Source: Rhabditoides inermis (taxonomy: Eukaryota > Nematoda > Chromadorea > Rhabditida > Rhabditidae). Taken from it: DNA of 64,000 nucleotides. The first letter of the stretch is position 1. Every line of letters starts with the position of its first letter. Positions 40,145 through 51,530 of the stretch are shown here, piece after piece. The stretch is taken from NCBI GenBank assembly GCA_963966185.1, contig CAWZYM010000305.1, forward strand, positions 28,501 through 92,500. Direction: 5' to 3'. Below the pieces are notes generated by a model, which was given only the letters and a program-made list of their open reading frames with translations, was not told the DNA's origin and ran no database searches. The position numbers were made by a program, and so were the translations under genes.

Positions 40145-41145
40145 ATGAGCAATGCTGCTTCTGTGAGCAATCTCACCTTACTTCCTCCTTCTACCACCTA
40201 CCCACTAATGCAAGCAGCTAGAATAGGATACGCGGTGCAAGGTTCAATTGATCCATTGACCAATCAATCAATCAACATTCACTCCTTCCAGCCATCTACG
40301 GAGTTCCCTCTGTTATACTATGCATTGTCGTTATTCGCACCATTCTCATTCATGCAAAATACCGGCAGCAGTCGTTTTATAGGATATATCTGATCATGGC
40401 GATTATTGTGCGTCGCATTTTTTTTCAGTAATAATGATTATTACGGTTTTCAACAACATATAAAAAATTTGTACCTTTGCAGAACACATGTTCGTATGTG
40501 ATCGAAATGTGCGTGACTCGCCTCGCTCTGACTGGATTCGTCAACGCGCCATTGATTGGTGAGCTCATTAGTGCCATGATAATTGATAGGCACTCACTCA
40601 CTTTATAATCTGAATAACTTCCAGCTATCTTCGGCAAAAACGTGTACACCTACGCGCTGCTGCCCTTTTACTGGTTCATGTACTACTGTAACTCTGCCCA
40701 ACTGCATTGCATGATTCTGCTCGTATTCAATCGGCTCACATGTGTCTTGTTCCCGCTGAAATACGAGAGGGTACGGTAGAAATACGAATCTCAATCATTA
40801 TTTGTTCTACTATTATACGATGTATGTTTCAGCGTTGGTCGCAGTACTTCCATTTTGCTCTCATCTTTGCCCTCGTATCTCCGGCCTTCTCCTATCCACA
40901 TCTAGCTATATCCCCCGTGAAACTAGCGGATCTCGGGGGAGGCCTCGGATTTGACTACGAGAGAATACTACCTCCGAAGATTGCGAGTTATAGTTTCATT
41001 GAATAATCGTTTTTATTGGAACTTATTCAGTTTTCGAACAGTCTTTTGACCGCAGTACTCTGTTCGATCACATTGACAGCGATTGGGATATGTACGCCAC
41101 TTACGATATTCATTATCAAGGTAAACTCGCAATCCAAATGAATGT

Positions 41146-41189
<44 letters not shown>

Positions 41190-41749
41190 CCCAGTCAGAG
41201 ACTTGGAGTGAGGACTGGAAAACAGAGATCCTGTCCACCATCCGCGTGGAATAGGCGCATAGTCAAGGGCTAAGTCTGATAACAGACAAGAACAAGAGAT
41301 CAATCAATATGAAAGTATTGAGGGATTGAATCAAAAGACGCGCAAGTCTGAGCTGAATCTCCTCTTCTCCGCCCTGGTCATGGCTTTGGCGGTAACGATA
41401 TACAGCCTCAATCAGGTGGCGATCACTTATCAATTCACCTTATGATGGATTTCTAGCTGTGTATCTACTTGTTCAAGACGATCAAGATCGTGGCTGACGT
41501 CACCTACCTGGTGCGGTTCTACTGCACAGATCTCATCTGTCTCTCCGCTCCCTGGTCGCTCATAGCCTTCAATAAAAACATCAGAAACGAGGTTACCACT
41601 TTCTTAATCAATCATTATGTATTGCCATTACATTCAAATTGCAGGTGCTGGTAACGCTGGGCTTGTGCTCGCCGGATCAGGTGACAATGGTGTTCACCAC
41701 AACCCCCTCTGCCGCTCCAAGCATGTACCAAAAGAGCACTGTGAAATGA
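40145..41749 (+). CDS. 7TM chemoreceptor 2 (Srg-superfamily, Srv-like)
   Basis: This is a complete nematode serpentine receptor, probably chemosensory. The ATG at 40145 follows a TTTTCAG acceptor at about 40135. Segments in order are AIYGVPSVILCIVVIRTILI, KYRQQSFYRIYLIMAII, RLALTGFVNAPLI, AIFGKNVYTYALLPFYWFMY, LLVFNRLTCVLFPLKYER, FSYPHLAISPVKLADLGGGL, ICTPLTIFIIK, RKSELNLLFSALVMALAV, FYCTDLICLSAPWSLIAFNK and a tail ending MYQKSTVK. It carries extra introns relative to the two paralogues (after AVQ and after NAPLI). The intron after LPPKI appears to start with GC (GCGAGT), and the acceptor before GLNQKTRKS is a weak TTGAG. Subfamily assignment is tentative; the receptor nature is clear. Confidence 0.8.
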
Positions 41750-42564
41750 CTGCTCGATAAACGGGTCGTTGTGCTCGTGTCATGTGTCATGATGTGGTCT
41801 ATGTTTGATAGTTGATACATATACACAAAACAGCTGTGGTTTGACTAAAGATTCTCATCATTACAAGTCAATTGACTCATCGAGGGTAGTGTAGCTGAAT
41901 AATTCGTGTTCATATTTTCATCTCACTGACACTGAAAGAGACGTAATTTGTTCCACATGTGCTTCACGGTTCGCCATCAAAACATATTCTCTATTCCAAA
42001 TCGTTTCATCATATCTCAAACAAGCAATGACAACAAGGTAACGATAAACAGTAATGAATTGAGATCTTTTTCTCCTCCACTCGCTGCTCTCAACTCGATT
42101 ACGTTTTACGAGTTTTGCATCGCGTTCTGTACCTGTACCGACCATTCATTTCCAGAAAACTAATTGTCTTGTAGAAGTGGCTATAAACGAAGCGTATAAC
42201 GATCATGTGTGAGAAGCTCATTCGGAGTCGCATTCCACTCACACTGCTACTGCTGCTCCATTCATATCTTGTTTCACACTTCATTAATCATGTTTTTTTA
42301 ATCTGAACAGTAAAAAATCACTATACGATAGCCAGCGATTTCGCTATTCAAATTCACACCTGTTTTCTCAACAATGCGTGTGTGAACCGTTGGAGTTACC
42401 TTCGATTTCATATCTGATGCATAAAACGTAACAAACTATACTCCATTCTCGTTCATCTCGTGAACATGGTACATGAATACATATTAATCGCTCCGAACAG
42501 CTGCAATTTCTCCATTTGTTTGGCATTTCTTTGATTTGTCGAGTGACTTTATTATTTTCAGAAA
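41750..42564. other. spacer between chemoreceptors 2 and 3
   Basis: AT-rich, no gene seen. It ends in ATTATTTTCAG just before the ATG of receptor 3, a likely spliced-leader acceptor. Confidence 0.5.
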
Positions 42565-44170
42565 ATGAACGACACTTTGCCAAATAATGATACGGTCACC
42601 GACATTTCTAATTCTACTGCCGCAGCTTCGAAGTCGAATCCTCTATCTATTCTGCTGACAATCACTCGAATCAGCTATGTTATACAGGCTGCCTATGGAA
42701 TCCCCACTGTCATACTCTACTTTCTGGTTATAAGAATCATCTTCAAACACTCGCGCTATAGACAACAATCGTTTTACAGAGTTTATGTTATTATGTGTAT
42801 TATTGTGAGTATCGTATGTTCATGTCTTTTTTACCGAATGGTTCCTAGAACACGTCTGGATTTCTTCTTGATATGATAATACTGCGACTTGCGCTAACGG
42901 GAATAATAAATGGAGTGTATATTGCGATATTCGGTTCGGAATATACGTATGCTCTCACTCCATTTTACTGGTTCGCCTATTACTGTTTGTCCTCTCAAAT
43001 GTACTGTATGGTTCTTATTGTCGTCAATCGATTGACATGTGTTCTTATTCCATTGAAATATGAGAGAGTGAGTGTATTGACGTCGGACATATTTTAGTCG
43101 ATTTTCCAGAAATGGTCGTCTTACATGTGGCTGGTATACATATTGGCGTTGGTTCTTCCCGCGTGTACCTATCCCCATCTCGCAATCTCACCCGGTATTA
43201 TGTCAGACTTCGGAGGTGGTCTGGCAGTCGACTATAAGAGAGTGCTGTCGCCTTGGGTGCGTAGATACATGTTTCATTCTGAACCTACTACATTATATCC
43301 AATTTTTTGTAAGCCGGCCAGTGAGTAACAAGTAAAGCAGCTGTGAAGGCAATATTTCTACAATATCATATCACAAGTTTTATCACCTGCTATTGTCATG
43401 TGTTGCGAGAATGCGAAGTAGTGACATTTTAGAATGATCTCTATCTCCTTCCTCCCCTCTCTCCCCTATACCTTCTATAAATAATAAATTACGCAATCAT
43501 GACTTCATGACGCAGAAAAATCCAATACTTTCATGCCATAAATGGAATTTGCAGATTTCCAACAGCCAAACATCCGCCCTACTATGTACGATTACAGTGC
43601 TGGGCATTTTGATATGTACTCCTATAACTATATTTGCTATCAAGGTAGAAGACAGAGAGAGAAGATAGAGGGAGAGAGAGAGAGAGAGAGAAGGAAGGAA
43701 GAAAAGCGAGAGAATATATATGAGATGCTTTCCAGGCTCTGAAGCAGCAAACCCGCAAGTCCGAGCTGAATCTCATCTTTTCCGCGCTTGTAATGTCTTG
43801 CGGAGTCGCGATATATTGTGTAGTGCAGGTATATCAATCAATAAACCAATAAATCAATCAATAGCTAATCAATTTCAGATCTTGTTCTTCGTGTACAAAC
43901 CGAACATGGCCATCACTATGATCCTCTATGTCACTCGGCCCTTCTGCTCGGATCTCGTCACCCAGACAGCTCCGTGGTCACTCATCGCATTCAACCAGAA
44001 GATACGACACGAGGTGGGCGGGGCTGCAGGGGGCGGGGCTTGCACTGATCGTTCAGGTGCTGGTGGTATTGGGTGTGCGCGAGCAATCGTCGGATGCGGT
44101 GTTTGTGACAGTGACTGGGATGCCCTCCTCATCCAATCAGAGCAAATCACCAACCACCACGAAAAAGTAA
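42565..44170 (+). CDS. 7TM chemoreceptor 3 (Srg-superfamily, Srv-like)
   Basis: This is a close paralogue of receptor 2. The ATG lies 4 bp after an acceptor. The N-terminus has probable N-glycosylation sites (NDTLPNNDTVTDISNST). Segments in order are AAYGIPTVILYFLVIRIIF, RYRQQSFYRVYVIMCII, RLALTGIINGVYIAIFG, YALTPFYWFAYYCLSSQMYC, IVVNRLTCVLIPLKYER, TYPHLAISPGIMSDFGGGLA, CTPITIFAIK, ALKQQTRKSELNLIFSALVM and RPFCSDLVTQTAPWSLIAFN. The tail ends QSKSPTTTKK. The intron found after NAPLI in receptor 2 is absent here. An AG-repeat run fills the intron before ALKQQTRK. Both receptors share conserved cysteines and an intron before the last exon encoding V-L-V. Ligand unknown. Confidence 0.82.
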
Positions 44171-44375
44171 TGCACAGTAACACATCATAAAATACATTTA
44201 TTCAAAGCGTAGACATTTTGGTTTATAAATGGGATTCGTGTACCCGGATTCAGGAGGAGTGGGATAAAACATGAAGTAAAACATCCATCGCAATGCGGAA
44301 TAGAAATCTAATCGTGCTAAAAAGTACAGTGTGCAAAGCTGGAAAGTGAAAAGGGCGGTGCCTGAAGGGGCGTGG

Positions 44376-45806
44376 CTACTGGGAATATTTGGCGAACTTC
44401 TTGTGAGTGATGGCTGCAGTGACGAGAGCAGCTAATGCGACGACGACAGAGATGCCCCAGAGAGGCGCCATTCCATAGGAAGTGTACAGGTGCCTGAAAA
44501 CATGTGTCCCGTTCGTCCTTGCTCCGCCCCATAGATCCCGCCCACTCACGCAGAAAGAAGCGGAGTGACGATCTGCATAACATCCTCCACCGCCACGAAC
44601 ACGCCTTGCATGAAGTTCTGAAATCGATTGGTTTATCGATTGGTCGACCAATCGGCGTACCTGATCAATGTTGCCGAGCACTTGCGAGAAGAGAGTGTCG
44701 ATAGCTATGGTAGCGAGAGGGACGGCTGAAGAGATAATACGTGAGAGTGAGAGGGAGAAAGAGGGGGGGGGGTGAGAAAGAGGGATGAGAGAGACATACC
44801 AAGTCCTCCTCCGACGTTGACGATGGGTAGCATGAGTGCTGGGGCGGGCGCGAGCGCAGAGTGACACCACGAGTACACAGAAGGATCGCAGCCCGGCCCG
44901 TCCCCTCAAATCATGTCGATCAGTATCCACATCACAAAACGACTTTAAAATTCAGGTAGTTATAAATATGTAGGTGGGGAATTCAACATATGTGATATGC
45001 CTGCTGAAACGAGGCGCAAACTGGGTGTGGCGGCGCGGTGGTCAACAGCTGTAGTTCTTTCACCCCGTAAGAGTTTTGGGTTCTCCCAGCGTAGCGTATC
45101 TCTGATGTAATGCAGTGCCTATCTTCGCGCGTTTTCGGCCGCACCCTCGCACAGCAAACCAAACACATTTGAGACATGCTTCCGTAGCGCAGTAGGCAGC
45201 GCGTCAGTCTCATAATCTGAAGGTCGTGAGTTCGATCCTCACCGGGAGCAATTGTTTTGCCAAATTTCCAATGACGTGAAAGATAGACTCAACCACATTG
45301 GAACCCATTTTACAATCATACAATTCATTAAAACTTTTTTTTAAAACATACCTTGCTTGACAGGAACTGGCAGAGTGGTGGGGAGGAAAGAGTGCGGGTA
45401 TGTGGAGAAGTACATGAGGAAGAGAATGAGAAAAGCGACACAGAGAGACATTCGGGGCGAGAAGCGACCGATGGAACCTGAAAAACAGATGTAGAACAAT
45501 ATAAACATGTACCGATACGAAGAAATTATGACTACGCAGAAAGAGAAATGTGGAAGAAGAAGGTTTGACAAAAAAGAGTAGTGGGGAGGGAAGAGTGCGG
45601 GTACGTTGACGCGTACATGACGAAGAGAATGAGAATATTAGGGCGAGAGAAAGTGAGAGAAGTAAACTGACCAGTTATGATAAGGGCAGTGAGTATGATA
45701 GCCTGTAGTGCAGCTGCGATGAGGGACAGAGACATGGTGAGCACTGTGGCCGCCCCACTCCAACCGAAAGACGCCGTGATGATCGGGGGGAGGGAGCTGC
45801 AAGGAA

Positions 45807-45844
<38 letters not shown>

Positions 45845-46009
45845 TCTCTTAACCCACGTCATGAGAGTGATGAAGAGTAGCACGAGGCACATCTTATGGA
45901 ACAGAAGAACGAGGACGAGTGGCCACTGGAATGGCTGGCGACGCAGCTCTCGGAGACGGGAACACAGAGAGGGAGAGGGGGCAGACACGGCGAGGGAACT
46001 GAAGAGGGA

Positions 46010-46063
<54 letters not shown>

Positions 46064-46243
46064 GGAGACTGACCGGACTCGCTTGGGCGCCTCGCGGAAC
46101 ACCGCGCCCACTAGGCCGAGGCTGAACAGATTGACAGCGAGTGCCGTCCAGACAGGGAGAGAGTAGACATGCAGACGGAACGGGCCGAGGGGCACACCCG
46201 GGAAGGCGAGTAGAGTGAACACCAGCTGGCACGCTGAACCGAC

Positions 46244-46282
<39 letters not shown>

Positions 46283-47135
46283 CCTCCCTCCCTCCCTCCC
46301 TCTCACCTGGCCCGACCAACAGGGCTGCCATGTTAGCTGCTGCAATGAGCGAGTACGCCTTGCCTCTGTCGGCCGTCGATGAAACAGCGGCAATGTACGA
46401 GCGAACGAGGATCGCCGAACCTGAAACTCTCTCTCTCTCTCTCTCTCTCCCTTCCTCTCTCTCCACTCACTGTCTGCTACTCCGATGAGTGCATAGCTGG
46501 CGAGCATCACCCATCTCCTCTCCTCCACTTGGAATGTCTCCACCAACACATACACACAGCACGCCGCGATGGCGATGAGGCGACCGAACAGCAGGGGGTG
46601 TCTGAAGGAGGAGGGGGAGAGAGGGAGAGAGAGAGAGAGAGAGGGAGAGAGGGAGAGAGAGGGAGGGAGAGGAAGAGAGAAGTAGGTGACTCACTTCATA
46701 TTGCTGTGCGTCGCCCATACCGAGAAGAGCAGCGAGAAGACGGCATGGCCTGCGAGAGTGACATCATGTCAGAAAAGGAGAGATAGACTCACCGGCGCGG
46801 CCTGTCGACTGAATCACCCCGAGAAAAGTGGCGGGTGCAGATGGGTCCAGCTACAGTACATGTCGTCAATACTTGAACAGCACAGTAACCCACCGTATTG
46901 AGGTACGCCCACTCGCTGGCAGTGACGATGGAGGAAGCAGTCATGATCAGGAAGGTCACCACTCCAGCCACGATGATCTACAAAGAGTGCTACGGTATAT
47001 GAACAAGTACGGTACCTTTCTCCACTCGGTGACGATGTCCTCTTCTTGCGAGTCATTCGATACGTTCAGTGGATCGCGAGACGAATCCGAGCACTTCTCT
47101 TCTGGGGACGATATGAACCCATCTCGCTCATCCAT
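44376..47135 (-). CDS. MFSD8/CLN7-like major facilitator transporter
   Basis: This is a twelve-helix-type MFS protein resembling vertebrate MFSD8 (CLN7), a lysosomal chloride channel/transporter. The start MDERDGFISSPEEKCSDSSR at 47135 follows TTATTCAG. The acidic N-terminus leads to TEWRK, then IIVAGVVTFLIMTASSIVTA, PATFLGVIQSTGRAGHAVFS, HPLLFGRLIAIAACCVYVLV, SAILVRSYIAAVSSTADRGK, AANMAALLVGPACQLVFTLL, the acidic/basic turn FREAPKRVR, ITASFGWSGAATVLTMSLSL, STYPHSFLPTTLP, TLFSQVLGNIDQNFMQGVFV and a last helix ending HKKFAKYSQ. The N-terminal EER-like acidic stretch could be a lysosomal sorting signal. Several introns begin or end in GA/CT runs. A tRNA gene lies in one intron on the other strand, and a degenerate exon copy lies in another. 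The exact orthologue was not resolved among nematode paralogues. Confidence 0.8.
45178..45250 (+). tRNA. tRNA-Met (CAT), elongator type
   Basis: 73-nt cloverleaf. The acceptor stem GCTTCCG pairs with CGGGAGC (one T-G pair), with discriminator A. The A box is TAGCGCAGTAGG and the B box is GGTTCGATCC-like (GTTCGATCC). The anticodon loop TCTCATAAT gives CAT. The T at the fourth base and the sequence CGTAGCGCAGTAGGCAGCG match metazoan elongator tRNA-Met. It has no intron. It lies in an intron of the MFSD8-like gene on the opposite strand. Confidence 0.95.
45555..45657 (-). pseudogene. degenerate duplicate of an MFSD8-like exon
   Basis: The reverse strand reads ILILFVMYASTYPHSSLPTT. The functional exon at about 45350-45478 reads FLILFLMYFSTYPHSFLPTT. 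The copy lies in the intron directly upstream of that exon, lacks a good acceptor, and diverges at both ends. A partial tandem duplication of the exon, now decaying, explains it best. Confidence 0.7.
46017..46060. repeat. (GA)n microsatellite in MFSD8-like intron
   Basis: Perfect GA run of about 44 bp on the plus strand (CT on the coding strand). A (TC)n run of opposite sense lies in the next intron at about 46246-46280. Confidence 0.9.
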
Positions 47136-47889
47136 TCTCACACTGAATAATCAATCACCAATGCAGTAACAATAAGAAACAATGACATAGGGAAACAGGA
47201 ATCACGTCTATTTAGGGCGAGGGAACAAATCCTATCAGCGATTACAAGACGGGTGAGTGAAAGGAAGGTGTCGGTCAGTGGCAAGGGCAACACTTCGGTC
47301 AACTCAAAACAATGGAAGACACGGGCGCACTCGCAGACTGGAATCGAAACACTTCGATCGATAGAATCAGGTGGACCAAGGGGACAGTGGGCACACGCTG
47401 CCTGCCCGCATCAATCACACTCCTTCAAAATGGGAGCGCAGCTAGCCCATCCACGAATACAAACACTCACGCACTTCACCACCTCCCTCGTATCACAAGG
47501 ATATTATTACCAGTTTGATATATAATACAACAAATACTCGTCCTGAGAGGAACAAAACTGGACAATAATACAGTGTCTGTAATGGGAAAATATCATCGCA
47601 AACATTACTCACACTTGAAAGTGTGTTGAAATGAGGATGGGTGCGCAAGAAACATGACGAGGTCGGGAGAGAGGGAAAGGGGAAAGGGCAGACAGGAAAG
47701 GAAGGGGAAAGTGGCCTTATTGATCTGCCAATCAGAGAATGAATGGGTGTGGGTGAGATGAAGGGCGTATGTGCGAATGGAAACGTGTGAAAGGAGACGA
47801 GACGACGATGACAGATCTATTGCGGGCGCTTATTACTGGGCGGGCGATGTTCTACCGGTATATCAAGGGGACTCGAGTGGTTCTTCCGA
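47136..47889. other. spacer between MFSD8-like and copper transporter genes
   Basis: No gene supported. It contains the 5' flank of the MFSD8-like gene and the 3' flank of the copper transporter, both on the minus strand. Frames at 47253-47525 have no recognisable content. Confidence 0.5.
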
Positions 47890-48838
47890 TCAGCAGCAAT
47901 CCGACAGGTCCGCATCGAAGATGGGAGTGCCTCAAGGAACACAATCAACAATGATGTCATACCAAGCGAGACAAAACAAACATGATCGCATCACATAACA
48001 AAACTGGTAGTCAAAACAAAACAAGAGCGACTGACCGGTGAAGAGGAGGTATCCGACAGAGACGCCCAGAACAACGGCCAGGATCAGCCACACGTTGTAC
48101 GTCATCACAACCAGCATGAGGGCATACGCAAGAAGGGCCTGTGATGAAATGATCAATCAATAGAGTAAAGTAAACGGAGTAGTGTGACAGTGTGACCTGG
48201 AATCCGTAGAGGAATGCTTGGAAGAGGCGGAATCCGGAGCAGACGCGGCGGGCGAAGCCGGTCACCCCGCCGGCAGAGGAGGTGAACAACACGTCGTTCG
48301 AGTCGCCATCCGGGTCGCGGGCAGACTCGCGGGCAGACTCGCCCGAGGAGGCACCCTCGCGACTGAAACAAGTAATACCCGCGCACTGCACTCGACACAT
48401 GATTACGAAAAAGAACTTGTCAATCACGAGGCAGAAGATGATGTCACTCACCGAGCGCGCGCCCTCGTCTCCCTCTGCAGCTGGTGGTGCGCGGCCGCCG
48501 TGTAGTAGCGGAACGCCTGCACATCATACGATTACTGTGAGCCAATACTCAAACACCCTACCTTGACGGCCTCGAAGAGAATGGAGAGGAGGAAGATGAT
48601 GAACATCGAACCAACCATGCCTGCAAGTGAAAGTGATAGAAAAAAAAACGAACAATTTTTTACAGCATATCGTTTGAATGATAGTTCGGAGTATAGGAGA
48701 AGGAGTATGCATGATGATCGTATACAAACTAAAGAGACGTAAAGTAAAGTAAGACCCACCGAGCACAGTGCCGGTCTTCCAGAAGGAGAAGAGCACGATC
48801 TCCCTCTCACCGAAGTGCAGCACCATCGACATGTCCAT
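47890..48838 (-). CDS. CTR-family high-affinity copper transporter
   Basis: This is a SLC31/CTR copper importer that would act as a trimer in the plasma or vesicle membrane. The start MDMSMVLHFGEREIVLFSFW has the Met-x-Met type copper-binding N-terminus, though very short. TM1 is MVGSMFIIFLLSILFEAVK. A His/Arg-rich loop follows (AFRYYTAAAHHQLQRETR), then an acidic/serine loop (SGESARESARDPDGDSND). TM2 carries the diagnostic M-x3-M in LLAYALMLVVMTYN, and TM3 has G-x3-G in LGVSVGYLLF. Five exons are clear to the donor after LLFTG. A final exon (47930-47890) would add TPIFDADLSDCC and a stop, giving the usual Cys-rich C-terminus; its acceptor (CTTGAG) is weak. The ATG follows a TTCCAG acceptor and has a CCACC context. 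Confidence 0.85.
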
Positions 48839-49740
48839 GGTGGCGCCTGGAAGCAATCGATAAATCAATCGATGATCAACAAAAAAAACAAGCGTTATCC
48901 GCGATCAGATTATATGCGACTGAATGAAAACACGGGCGGATAGCGATGGAACGGTATACACAGTGGGCGGGAAGTGGACAATGACCCTGATACGACATAA
49001 TCAATTTTGCATGATAAAGTAGGGATACATTGAATGTGCAAGGAACGGGAGGATGAAAACAAGAAGACTGAAAGTGCGAGAGTCGACATCGAGATGTACG
49101 CTATAGCAGGGGCGAGAAAAACGCGGTAAACAACTAGCTGGCCAGCGGACCGGAATCCCAAATGTAGACACGGGACTATGGTGCACCACACACGCAGTGT
49201 TTACATTGTTCATCGAGCCAGCACGTTGATAAAACGATAACGATAAACACAGATCGCGCCGGCCGCTACGAAGCAGTAACGCATTGTATGTATTGATCGG
49301 ATTGAGAGTTGAGTGAGGGTCGGTGAAGGGACATCATAATGCGCGATTATGGCCAACTATGGCGATAGCAGACGCAAACATACAAATCGATTGGTCTCGA
49401 TTTTGAAGCAGTCAGCTGTGCACATGATAAAAAGAGTGGGGAAGAAGAGGAGAGTGCATGCGCGCGCAAGCGGGGCGAAAAATGGTGTCACGCTCTGCTC
49501 ACGTAGAATTTCAGAGAGATAACCCGCATCAAAATGCCAACGACCCGCCCGAAGATAGTGAGAACAGAAGGGAAACCGAAATTCTTTTGAAGGGGAAGAT
49601 AAGAGCAGAGTTCAGAAAGCACGCGCGAAACATTCTAAAAAATTCAGAAAAACTCACCATGTGTCGCAAAATGTCACCACTCACCATGTCAAAACGACAC
49701 AACTCAAGTTGTAACTTGTTTTTATTAGAGTATTCAAAAT
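48839..49740. other. intergenic stretch upstream of copper transporter
   Basis: No gene was recognised. Sequence is of mixed composition. Frames at 48910-49191 and 49458-49760 lack any motif. Confidence 0.5.
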
Positions 49741-50034
49741 TTTCACGATATGCGAATTAACAGCGGTAGATAATGGGCGGCTATTTCAAAACAGAGACTC
49801 GGGCAAGGCACACGGGTCTCATTTGATCTACCTACACCTTGCTTGCCCTTGGCAGTCTATGGCCAGCGCGCGCGAAAATCAGACAAGAGGGGTAGATCAG
49901 AGTGACGAGTACCCACCGTTCGAGCCTCGACAAGCAAGGCTCGATCTCCGCGGGTGAAAAATATCATACTAATTTTTTTTTAACACAAACTCACTAAATC
50001 TTTTTAATTACCCAAGTTTGAGGTTGCTCGCAAT

Positions 50035-51530
50035 TTGACGACGAAGCGTGCTGCCCTCGAGCCTGTGTTGCCGATGTTCTCTGTCCCACCGCCGATGATG
50101 ACATCTGCTGTCCCGCCGCCGAATCGCCCCGGCCGCCCACCCGCCCCACTCGTTGCACGAAGCCGTTCTCCCTCCCCTGTGAGTCACAATCGTATGGTGG
50201 TGCTTCGTGGCCTCCGTGAGCCCACGGGGTGCCAATATTACGCGTATATGCAAGACGAGAGATTCTTTCTTTCTTTCAAAGATATTCTTCTTCTTTCCCC
50301 GCGGCGTGCGGTCGGGTCTTCATTTTGCCCCGCCGCTGCCGGATGATCGGGCGCATCGACAAGAATCCTTCCCAAGACATCCATTGAGCCGGCGGGAAGT
50401 AGCTCATGCGGAAGCAGTTCGGGCGCGAGGAGATACTATGTGCAAAGCAAAGGAGTCTCCGGCGCTGTCACATCAACAATGGTACTCTAATGGTCTATGG
50501 AAAGAATATCGATCCAGTATCGGAAAACTATCGATCAAGAATCGTCTTCCGCCACTAACCTCGTCTGCCCAACTGTCTTTCCCCGGCGTTAGCCCATAAG
50601 ATCTTGGCCCACTGTATGCTTCCTATCCTATTATTGTGATTGTGATTGTCATATTCAGCTATAACGATTCCGGATAAACACTTGACTTGACTTGACTTGA
50701 TGCAAGACGAGCAGTCCGTGATTAATTTGATCAACCAGATTAATGCGGACGGCCCTGTGAAGGAGTGCTTTCGCATGGGCCACAAGGGGGGTAAAGGTCC
50801 GCGCAGCCTGAAGCTAATTTTCACGAACAGCCACACGGCCAAGCACTTTGTCGCGCAGTTCAATCACCACAAGCGCATGTTTCCCTCGCATTTTGGTGAT
50901 ATGTCGGCGAGGATGGGCTACAACCCGTCCGAGCTGGCAGCGCACAACAACATGCTAGGCGAGCGTACCAAGGCTTGGAAGCAGCGAGGGGTTGCGCACA
51001 GCAATCCCTCCGCTCCCCAGGCCAAGGGGCGCGATGACCCGGAACCAATGTTTATTTCCCCGTCCTTCTCTACCCTCTCGGAGGAGCAGGTGGTGAAGCC
51101 CGCGTATGACTCGGGCGGCGGTAAGACGGCCTCCATTGTTGTTCCGATGGAGGTCACCTCTTCTGCCGTTGTGGAGACGCACGCGGTCCTCAACCCCACC
51201 ACTCCGGTGGCTGGGGCGCAGCTGGATGCGGCCGCCACTCCTAGGATGACTAAGAGCCAGAGGAAGAAGGAGAAGGAACGGGCCAAAAAGCGCCTCGCTG
51301 AGTCGGCCCAGCAGCCTCCTTCAATGCCGAAGCAGCTGCGGTCCCGTAGCGGGAACCGCACGACCTCTATTCCCATTCCCACTACCATTGAACAGACACT
51401 TCCTCCCGCTTTCGATTCTAGGCTGACTGCAACTCCCGCGCGATCGCCTGCGACGGACGGACAGCAGCAGACGTGCCCCCCGACCTCTTCCTGCCCCCCT
51501 CGGACGTTGCCAGCGGAGGCGCCCGCGTGA
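50035..51530 (+). CDS. LINE ORF1, interrupted by an insertion
   Basis: ORF1 encodes the RNA-binding/accessory protein of the element. The N-terminal part (up to about 50259) is Pro/Arg-rich (MFSVPPPMMTSAVPPPN, then NRMVVLRGLREPTG). The C-terminal part from 50700 reads MQDEQSVINLINQINADGPV, then KECFRMGHKGGKGPRSLKLI and a basic, Ser/Thr/Pro-rich tail (SQRKKEKERAKKRLAESAQQ). A 440-bp insert separates the two, and both target-site copies are in the same reading frame, so the frame was continuous before insertion. No zinc knuckle is seen. The true start codon is uncertain. A shortened protein could still start at the Met at 50700. Confidence 0.65.
50248..50259 (+). repeat. target-site duplication, left copy
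   Basis: ATGCAAGACGAG, identical to 50700-50711, flanking the inserted element in LINE ORF1. Confidence 0.85.
50260..50699. mobile_element. 440-bp retroelement inserted in LINE ORF1
   Basis: It is flanked by the 12-bp duplications 50248-50259 and 50700-50711. The right end is a short tandem repeat (CTTGA)n at about 50680-50699, like the simple-repeat 3' ends of SINEs or truncated LINEs. It has no long open frame of its own. It is either a non-autonomous element or a 5'-truncated copy of another LINE. Confidence 0.75.
50700..50711 (+). repeat. target-site duplication, right copy
   Basis: ATGCAAGACGAG, identical to 50248-50259. It also restores the ORF1 frame. Confidence 0.85.
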
